Below are positions 1 through 5,164 of a stretch of DNA of 5,164 bases, piece after piece. Source of the stretch: Gammaproteobacteria bacterium (GTDB taxonomy: Bacteria > Pseudomonadota > Gammaproteobacteria > SZUA-152); the NCBI GenBank assembly GCA_030613605.1, contig JAUWLO010000147.1, forward strand, positions 1 through 5,164, in the 5' to 3' direction. The notes beneath the pieces were generated by a model, which had not been told where the DNA came from, did not search any database, and saw only the letters and a program-made list of their open reading frames with translations. The position numbers were made by a program, and so were the translations under genes. The first letter of the stretch is position 1, and each line of letters opens with the position of its first letter.

Positions 1-1997
1 TCACCCGGGCTGATCGCGATGACATAAAAACCCTGCAGGATTTAAAAGGAAAATCTTTTTTGGCCGTTCATCCGCGCGCCTTTGGGGGCTGGTGGATGGC
101 GTGGCGCAAAATGAAACAAATCGGAATAGACCCTGAAAAAGACTTTTCCAGTCTTGAATACTCCGGCTTTCCCCAGGACAAAATTGTGATGGCGGTGAAA
201 AATGGCAAGGTGGATGCCGGAACAATACGTACCGACATTCTGGAACGTATGGCGGCTTCAGGGAAAATTAAACTGAATGATTTTCGCGTGCTCGACCCAC
301 AAACGACACCTGGCTTTCCCTTTGCGCACAGTACACGCCTGTATCCAGAATGGCCTTTTGCCATCACCAGAAATACTTCAAGCGAACTAGCCCAGGATGT
401 TGCGATTGCATTACTGAGATTATCGAAACACAGTTATGCTGCAAAAGAATCTAAAAGCGAAGGCTGGACCGTGCCGCTGGATTACCAGCCAGTGCATGAA
501 CTTATGAAAGAACTTCGTGTAGGCCCTTATGCTAAACAAATCGAAATATCGGTTGATGAGGTTGTTGACCAGTTCTCACCCTATATCATTGCCATCATAT
601 TTATTTTTATAGCATTCTTAATTGGCGCAACAATTATTGTTCGCTTTAACCGGAAATTAGCAACATCAAAAGATTCTCTTGTAAAAGAAGCAAAAGAACG
701 CCTGCGTGCTGAATCAGAACAACACAAGCAGGTGGAAAGAATTCGTACCTTATATGAAGTTTCGTCCATGCCTGGGCTCACACTGGAACAACAAATTGAT
801 GAAATACTCAAGCTTGGCTGCCGCACACTGGAGATGGAGATTGGCAAGGTTTCCCTCATTGATAAAAAAAATAAAAACAACACCATGATTAATATTGTAG
901 TGCCGGGTTTGCTCAACATGGATCCCGGCAGCACCTCGGATCTTGACACTTCTTTTTGTGCGACTAATTCCTCCGAAGAAACCAAGATGCTCGCACTCAA
1001 CCACATATCTACCTCAGAATATAAAACCCATTTAGCTAAAAAATTATCCGGAGTAGAAGCCTATCTAGGCATGCCTATTTTAATGAACGCCGATCAATAC
1101 TGGGCTATTAGTTTTGCCAGCCCTCGTCCGCATACACCTTTTCCTGAGACCGATATCAACATGGTAAAACTAATGGGACGATGGGTCAGCGTTATTCTTG
1201 AGCGAGAGAAAGTTGAAAATGAGCTACAACACGCCAAAGAAATATCGGAAAATGCAAATAAAACAAAAAATAATTTCCTGGCTAATATGAGCCATGAATT
1301 ACGTACCCCCTTAAATGCCATCATTGGGTATAGCGAACTTCTAAAAGAAGAAGCGGAAGAAGACGGATATACGCAATACCAGAAAGATCTTGAAAAGATT
1401 TATGACTCAGGAAGCAGTCTACTGACTCTCATAAATGGGATTCTGGATATTTCAAAAATTGAAGCTGATAAAATGGAAGTATTTTATGATCCAATCAACA
1501 TAATAGAAGTTTTATCGGATGTCGCAAGCACCCTGCAACCATCCATCAGAGAAAATAAAAATAAACTGATTACCGATTACGCTGATAATTTCGGAACATT
1601 CGAAACTGACCATGGAAAGTTGCGCCAAATCCTGCTCAACCTTATTGGCAATGCAAACAAATTCACGCACGGTGGAAAAATATACGTAAGCGGAAGAATA
1701 GAAACCAAAAATGGAAATGAAACTTTAATTATAGACATACGAGATACCGGCATCGGCATTGAAGCTAAGAATATTTCAAAACTATTTAATGATTTTACCC
1801 AGGTAGATCAATCTAGAAATCGAAAGTTTCAGGGAACCGGCCTGGGTCTGGCTATTAGCCAAAGATTCTGCAAACTGCTGGGTGGTGAGATCACAGTAAA
1901 AAGCACGCCAGGCAAAGGATCCACATTTACGATTCACCTACCTGACCCGTCTAACCAAAAAGACGAAGGTATTGTTTTATTTTCAAACCTGGCTTAA
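1..1997 (+). CDS. TtrS-like sensor histidine kinase with PhnD-type periplasmic domain and GAF domain (5' partial)
   Basis: Seen: the frame is open from base 3 to the TAA at 1995-1997, so the start lies upstream of the window. The TTG at base 60 falls inside a conserved fold (LKGKSFLAVHPRAFGGW) and is not the real start. Order: C-terminal part of a PhnD-like binding domain (to about base 575, including STRLYPEWPFA as in tetrathionate sensors TtrS); one hydrophobic helix at about 579-644 (YIIAIIFIFIAFLIGATIIV); a charged coiled coil to about 750; a GAF domain at about 741-1208; HisKA with SHELRTPLNA (phospho-acceptor His at 1293-1295); HATPase_c with N box LRQILLNLIGNANKFT (1620-1667), DTGIGI (1743-1760), FNDFTQVD (1785-1808) and GTGLGLA (1833-1853). 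It ends shortly after the last box, with no receiver or HPt domain. Family knowledge: such proteins sense a periplasmic ligand or binding partner and phosphorylate a separate response regulator. Inference: inner-membrane class I kinase. The ligand is unknown; tetrathionate is only one possibility. Confidence 0.5.
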   Translation, partial: TRADRDDIKTLQDLKGKSFLAVHPRAFGGWWMAWRKMKQIGIDPEKDFSSLEYSGFPQDKIVMAVKNGKVDAGTIRTDILERMAASGKIKLNDFRVLDPQTTPGFPFAHSTRLYPEWPFAITRNTSSELAQDVAIALLRLSKHSYAAKESKSEGWTVPLDYQPVHELMKELRVGPYAKQIEISVDEVVDQFSPYIIAIIFIFIAFLIGATIIVRFNRKLATSKDSLVKEAKERLRAESEQHKQVERIRTLYEVSSMPGLTLEQQIDEILKLGCRTLEMEIGKVSLIDKKNKNNTMINIVVPGLLNMDPGSTSDLDTSFCATNSSEETKMLALNHISTSEYKTHLAKKLSGVEAYLGMPILMNADQYWAISFASPRPHTPFPETDINMVKLMGRWVSVILEREKVENELQHAKEISENANKTKNNFLANMSHELRTPLNAIIGYSELLKEEAEEDGYTQYQKDLEKIYDSGSSLLTLINGILDISKIEADKMEVFYDPINIIEVLSDVASTLQPSIRENKNKLITDYADNFGTFETDHGKLRQILLNLIGNANKFTHGGKIYVSGRIETKNGNETLIIDIRDTGIGIEAKNISKLFNDFTQVDQSRNRKFQGTGLGLAISQRFCKLLGGEITVKSTPGKGSTFTIHLPDPSNQKDEGIVLFSNLA

Positions 1998-2050
1998 TCG
2001 GTCAACGAAAATTATTCGCCTGCACTCCCCTGTCGACACCGCAATCAGCT
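1998..2050. other. Convergent intergenic gap without a clear terminator
   Basis: This 53-base gap lies between the stop codons of the sensor kinase (plus strand) and acnB (minus strand). The only symmetries I see are a 4-bp stem CGAA/TTCG (2006-2009 with 2015-2018, loop AATTA) and the 8-base palindrome TGTCGACA (2031-2038). Neither is GC-rich and long enough, nor followed by a T-run, to be called an intrinsic terminator on either strand. Termination may be Rho-dependent or may occur inside the opposing gene. Confidence 0.5.
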
Positions 2051-4627
2051 CTACACAAGCACAACCGGCATCACTTCATCCGCAATTGATTTGTATTCCT
2101 CGAGTTGATGGAAATTAAGATAACGATAAATATCGTCGGCCATTGGCTCAAGATGTTTTACTGCATCCATATACTCTTCAACCGTGGGCAGCTTGCCCAA
2201 AGTAGCCACAACAGCCGCCAATTCTGCAGAACTCAAATACACCTGCGAATCTTTACCCATGCGGTTAGGAAAGTTGCGTGTGGATGTCGACACCACAGTC
2301 GCGCCATCGGCAACCCGTGCCTGATTACCCATGCACAATGAACACCCCGGCACTTCTATACGCGCACCAACACGACCAAAAATACTGTAGTAACCTTCTT
2401 CGGTAAGCTGATGTTCATCCATCTTGGTGGGTGGCGCTATCCATAAACGAGTGGGCACTGCACCTGCCACCTCATCCAGCACTTTACCGGCAGCACGGTA
2501 GTGACCAATGTTGGTCATGCAGGAACCAATAAACACCTCATCCACATTAACGCCTGCAACGTCTGACAACTGTTTAACATCATCAGGATCATTCGGGCAG
2601 GCTAAAATCGGTTCCTTGATTTCATTGAGATCGATTTCGATGATTTCAGCATATTCTGCATCAGCATCTGGCTCCAGTAATTGTGGATCGTCTAGCCATG
2701 CCTGCATAGCATCAATACGACGCTGCAAAGTACGTTGATCTTCGTAGCCATCGGCAATCATCCACTTTAAAAGTGTAATGTTGGATTCTAGAAATTCCTG
2801 AATGGGTTCTTTATTCAAACGTACGGTGCAACCATTGGCGGAACGTTCTGCCGAGGCATCGGATAATTCAAAAGCCTGTTCAACTTTTAGATCGGGTAAA
2901 CCCTCAATTTCCAACACGCGCCCAGAAAAAATATTTTTCTTGCCGGCTTTTTCTACCGTTAGCAATCCTTTCTGAATCGCCACGTAAGGAATCGCATTCA
3001 CCAGATCACGTAAGGTAATGCCCGGTTGCATTTCACCTTTAAAACGCACCAGCACTGACTCCGGCATGTCTAAAGGCATCACACCTAACGCCGCACCAAA
3101 GGCAACCAGACCAGAACCTGCAGGAAAACTAATGCCCATGGGGAAACGTGTGTGTGAATCACCACCGGTGCCGACCGTATCGGGCAACACCATGCGGTTT
3201 AACCAGGAATGAATAACGCCATCACCAGGCCGCAAAGAAACACCACTACGTGTTTGTATAAAATCGGGCAACTCATGTTGCAGGTTGATGTCCACCGGTT
3301 TGGGATAAGCCGCGGTGTGACAAAAACTTTGCATCACCAAATCTGCCGAGAAACCAAGGCAAGCCAGCTCTTTCAATTCATCACGCGTCATCGCACCAGT
3401 GGTATCTTGCGAACCCACCGTGGTCATGCGCGGCTCACAATACGTGCCAGGGCGTACACCGCTCACACCACAAGCTTTGCCCACTATCTTTTGCGCCAGG
3501 GTGTAGCCTTTACCGGTATCGGCGGGTGCTACCGGACGACTGAACACATCCGAAGCGTCCAGCCCTAATGCTTCACGCGTTTTATCAGTAAGCGAACGAC
3601 CAATGATTAACGGAATACGACCACCGGCACGCATTTCGTCGGGCATGGTGCTGGGTGTTAACCCAAACGTACTAATCGACTCGCCTGCTTCATTGGTAAT
3701 CTTTCCTTCAAAGGGATGAATGGTAATGACATCGCCCATTTCCAGTTTGGAAACATCACATGTAATCGGTAAGCACCCAGAATCTTCTGCGGTGTTAAAA
3801 AAGATAGGCGCAATGCTACCGCCCAACACCACGCCGCCCTGGCGCTTGTTGGGCACAAAAGGAATATCTTCACCCATGTGCCATAACACGGAGTTAATGG
3901 CCGACTTACGCGAGGAACCCGTGCCGACTACGTCACCAACATAAGCGAGCGGATGGCCTTTACCTTTTAATTCTTCAATTTTAGTGAGTGCATCGGGCAT
4001 GCTGTTAATGAGCATGGCTTTGGCATGTAGAGGAATGTCCGGGCGGCTCCATGCTTCGGAGGCCGGCGACAAATCATCGGTATTGGTTTCACCCGGCACT
4101 TTAAAGACAGTGACGGTTATGGCCTCACTCAATGGATTCTTACGCGTAAACCAGACAGCGTTGGCCCAGGCATCTACTACCTGTTTTGCGAACGCATTGT
4201 TTTTAGCTTTTTCCAGCACATCGTGAAAAGCATCAAACACCAGCAGAGTTTTTGACAACGCCTCGACCGCAACCGGTGCAAGTTCATCGTTATCCAGCAG
4301 ATCCACTAATGACTGAATGTTATAGCCACCCAGCATGGTACCCAGTAACTCTGTGGCCTGTTTGGCATCGATTAACGGAGAGCTAGCCTCGCCTTTGGCG
4401 ATAGCAGAAAGAAAACCGGCCTTTACGTAAGCCGCCTCATCAACACCCGGTGGCACGCGATGTGTGAGCAATTCCACCAGAAAGGCTTCTTCTCCTGCGG
4501 GCGGGGTTTTTAATAACTCCACCAGGGCAGCGACTTGCTCTGCATTAAGGGGCAATGGGGGCAATTCATCTGTGGCCCGTTCTTCTACATGCTTTCGGTA
4601 GTTTTTTAAAAATTCGGCTTCTAACAT
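2051..4627 (-). CDS. acnB: Aconitate hydratase B / 2-methylisocitrate dehydratase (AcnB)
   Basis: It interconverts citrate and isocitrate via cis-aconitate in the TCA cycle; family members also hydrate 2-methyl-cis-aconitate in the methylcitrate cycle. Cytoplasmic [4Fe-4S] enzyme. Seen: 858 residues against 865 in E. coli, with near-identical blocks throughout. Order: HEAT-like N-terminal domain (about 1-160), swivel domain (about 167-385, with GTGSSRKSA at 235-243), then the catalytic aconitase domains. Cluster ligands are Cys703 (GSCMTNIGH) and Cys762/Cys765 (GCSLCMGNQ); other active-site blocks are GGDSHTRFP (488-496) and TSTRNFPNR (781-789). The start is firm: an in-frame TAA lies just upstream (complement of 4637-4639), leaving only this ATG, and the next Met is residue 98. 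Differences recalled from E. coli: about five extra residues near the N-terminus and a gap of about 13 residues near residue 210. All key residues are present. Family knowledge: in E. coli the iron-free protein binds mRNA, including its own. No partner gene lies downstream in the same direction within the window. Confidence 0.5.
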   Translation of the reverse strand: MLEAEFLKNYRKHVEERATDELPPLPLNAEQVAALVELLKTPPAGEEAFLVELLTHRVPPGVDEAAYVKAGFLSAIAKGEASSPLIDAKQATELLGTMLGGYNIQSLVDLLDNDELAPVAVEALSKTLLVFDAFHDVLEKAKNNAFAKQVVDAWANAVWFTRKNPLSEAITVTVFKVPGETNTDDLSPASEAWSRPDIPLHAKAMLINSMPDALTKIEELKGKGHPLAYVGDVVGTGSSRKSAINSVLWHMGEDIPFVPNKRQGGVVLGGSIAPIFFNTAEDSGCLPITCDVSKLEMGDVITIHPFEGKITNEAGESISTFGLTPSTMPDEMRAGGRIPLIIGRSLTDKTREALGLDASDVFSRPVAPADTGKGYTLAQKIVGKACGVSGVRPGTYCEPRMTTVGSQDTTGAMTRDELKELACLGFSADLVMQSFCHTAAYPKPVDINLQHELPDFIQTRSGVSLRPGDGVIHSWLNRMVLPDTVGTGGDSHTRFPMGISFPAGSGLVAFGAALGVMPLDMPESVLVRFKGEMQPGITLRDLVNAIPYVAIQKGLLTVEKAGKKNIFSGRVLEIEGLPDLKVEQAFELSDASAERSANGCTVRLNKEPIQEFLESNITLLKWMIADGYEDQRTLQRRIDAMQAWLDDPQLLEPDADAEYAEIIEIDLNEIKEPILACPNDPDDVKQLSDVAGVNVDEVFIGSCMTNIGHYRAAGKVLDEVAGAVPTRLWIAPPTKMDEHQLTEEGYYSIFGRVGARIEVPGCSLCMGNQARVADGATVVSTSTRNFPNRMGKDSQVYLSSAELAAVVATLGKLPTVEEYMDAVKHLEPMADDIYRYLNFHQLEEYKSIADEVMPVVLV

Positions 4628-4640
4628 AACGCTCTCTTAT
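4628..4640 (-). promoter_or_regulatory. acnB ribosome binding site (weak)
   Basis: On the minus strand the sequence before the ATG reads ATAAGAGAGCGTT. The purine run AAGAGAG (4632-4638) sits 4 bases from the start and is only a partial match to AGGAGG. It overlaps the in-frame TAA that limits the reading frame. For a gene expected to be highly expressed this is a modest site, leaving room for translational control; that last point is inference. Confidence 0.5.
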
Positions 4641-4645
4641 TTTTT

Positions 4646-4675
4646 GTAATAATTTTCTGTCATAAACAGTGTCAT
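4646..4675 (-). promoter_or_regulatory. Possible second, proximal acnB promoter (weak)
   Basis: On the minus strand ATGACA (4670-4675, five of six matches to TTGACA) is followed after 18 bases by TATTAC (4646-4651, four of six matches to TATAAT). Transcription would begin near 4639, leaving a leader of only about 12 nt with the ribosome site at its very 5' end. Such matches arise by chance in A/T-rich leaders, so this is tentative. Confidence 0.5.
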
Positions 4676-4716
4676 TTGGGACTGGCCGCGATGGCAATCC
4701 GATCATCGAGCAGGCA

Positions 4717-4722
4717 ATTATA
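4717..4722 (-). promoter_or_regulatory. Probable acnB promoter -10 element
   Basis: The minus strand carries a perfect TATAAT here. No good -35 element lies 16-18 bases upstream: the hexamer at 17-bp spacing is CGCAAG. A start near base 4710 would give a leader of about 83 nt before the acnB ATG. A consensus -10 with a poor -35 is compatible with an activator-dependent sigma-70 promoter, but no activator site is recognisable to me. Confidence 0.5.
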
Positions 4723-4795
4723 GCCGATTCAGGCCATTCCTTGCGAACACTGGGGCAAACACAGGCAGATTTCGGGAGGGTAACCGCTTACAAAA

Positions 4796-4806
4796 TATAG
4801 TATTAT
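4796..4806 (+). promoter_or_regulatory. Candidate purB -10 region
   Basis: The plus strand has TATAGT (4796-4801) overlapping TATTAT (4801-4806), both resembling TATAAT, 41-51 bases before the purB ATG. No convincing -35 hexamer is present at the usual spacing, and no clear PurR operator is seen nearby. The assignment rests on position and A/T content in an otherwise G/C-richer stretch. Confidence 0.5.
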
Positions 4807-4836
4807 TCGCGCTCGTCCTCTTATTCTGGATCAATC

Positions 4837-4841
4837 AGGAG
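4837..4841 (+). promoter_or_regulatory. purB Shine-Dalgarno site
   Basis: AGGAG lies 5 bases before the ATG at 4847, a strong and well-placed ribosome site. It supports this start together with the conserved N-terminus of the protein. Confidence 0.5.
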
Positions 4842-4846
4842 CCACC

Positions 4847-5164
4847 ATGGATCTCAGCAGTTTAACGGCCATTTCCCCCATTGACGGGCGCTACGGTGCC
4901 AAATGCGTCGATTTACGACCCATTTTCAGTGAATACGGCCTGATCCGTTATCGCGTCATTGTTGAAATCCGCTGGTTCCAGGCCCTGGCCGAATGCGACG
5001 ATTTCCCACAGGTCGCTACCCTCAGTGAGTCTGCCAATGCATATCTCGAAGACCTGCTGGAAAATTTCGGGCTTGAAGGTGCAGAGCGGGTTAAAGCCAT
5101 TGAGGCCACCACCAACCATGATGTCAAAGCGGTCGAGTATTACCTGAAAGAATGTTTTGCAAAG
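4847..5164 (+). CDS. purB: Adenylosuccinate lyase (PurB), 3' partial
   Basis: It cleaves SAICAR to AICAR plus fumarate and adenylosuccinate to AMP plus fumarate, two steps of purine synthesis, in the cytoplasm. It belongs to the fumarase/aspartase superfamily and acts as a homotetramer. Seen: 106 codons, open to the window edge, against 456 residues for E. coli PurB, so less than a quarter of the protein is visible. The N-terminus MDLSSLTAISPIDGRYG and the segment IFSEYGL match the E. coli enzyme closely, as does TTNHDVKAVEYYLKE (residues 88-102), a conserved active-site-region block. The later catalytic segments and the superfamily signature lie outside the window. The start is backed by AGGAG 5 bases upstream and by alignment of the first residue with E. 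coli. It is transcribed divergently from acnB across 219 bases. The identification is firm; completeness beyond the edge cannot be judged. Confidence 0.5.
   Translation, partial: MDLSSLTAISPIDGRYGAKCVDLRPIFSEYGLIRYRVIVEIRWFQALAECDDFPQVATLSESANAYLEDLLENFGLEGAERVKAIEATTNHDVKAVEYYLKECFAK

Noticed and set aside
60..62. TTG at base 60 as the start of the kinase
   Set aside because: The frame stays open upstream to the window edge, and the upstream codons (DDIKTLQDLKGKSF) are typical of the same PhnD-like domain, so the gene is cut by the window rather than starting here.
581..1006. 141-codon open frame on the minus strand inside the sensor kinase
   Set aside because: It runs antisense to the TM and GAF coding region. 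Its hydrophobic end is the mirror of the TM segment, and there is no independent support.
2006..2018. CGAA/TTCG stem as a terminator
   Set aside because: A 4-bp stem with an A/T loop and no following T-run is too weak to call.
3209..3568. 119-codon open frame on the plus strand inside acnB
   Set aside because: It lies wholly antisense to a well-conserved part of acnB, has no Shine-Dalgarno site that I can see, and its translation resembles no protein family I recognise. It is a shadow frame.
4751..4770. GGGGCAAACACAGG as a PurR operator for purB
   Set aside because: Only a GCAAAC half-site is present; the palindromic partner of the ACGCAAACGTTTGCGT consensus is missing.
4959..5147. Small open frames overlapping the start of purB on both strands
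   Set aside because: They overlap the conserved purB N-terminus in other frames and show no recognisable protein or ribosome site.

Overview
The window looks like an ordinary chromosomal stretch of a gammaproteobacterium. The evidence is the close match, recalled by eye, of the AcnB and PurB proteins to their Escherichia coli counterparts. The genus cannot be fixed from this sequence.

Layout: (1) Bases 1-1997, plus strand, hold most of a membrane-bound sensor histidine kinase whose 5' end lies outside the window. Its order is a PhnD-like periplasmic ligand-binding domain of the TtrS type, one transmembrane helix, a short coiled coil, a GAF domain, HisKA and HATPase_c. (2) Bases 1998-2050 form a short convergent gap without a convincing terminator. 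(3) Bases 2051-4627, minus strand, hold a complete acnB (aconitate hydratase B, 858 codons). (4) Bases 4628-4846 form a 219-base divergent intergenic region. It carries a perfect TATAAT facing acnB, a likely leader of about 83 nt for acnB, and a good Shine-Dalgarno site for the gene on the other side. (5) Bases 4847-5164, plus strand, hold the first 106 codons of purB (adenylosuccinate lyase), cut by the window edge.

The two housekeeping genes serve central metabolism (TCA/methylcitrate cycle and purine synthesis). They share a divergent control region but nothing shows a functional link. The sensor kinase is A/T-richer than its neighbours, has no response regulator gene next to it on the downstream side, and is the least ordinary gene here. 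Its partner and target operon, if linked, must lie upstream of base 1. I see no mobile element, CRISPR array, tRNA or rRNA, and no strong case for a new biological system. The most worthwhile follow-up is the ligand and partner of the TtrS-like GAF-containing kinase.
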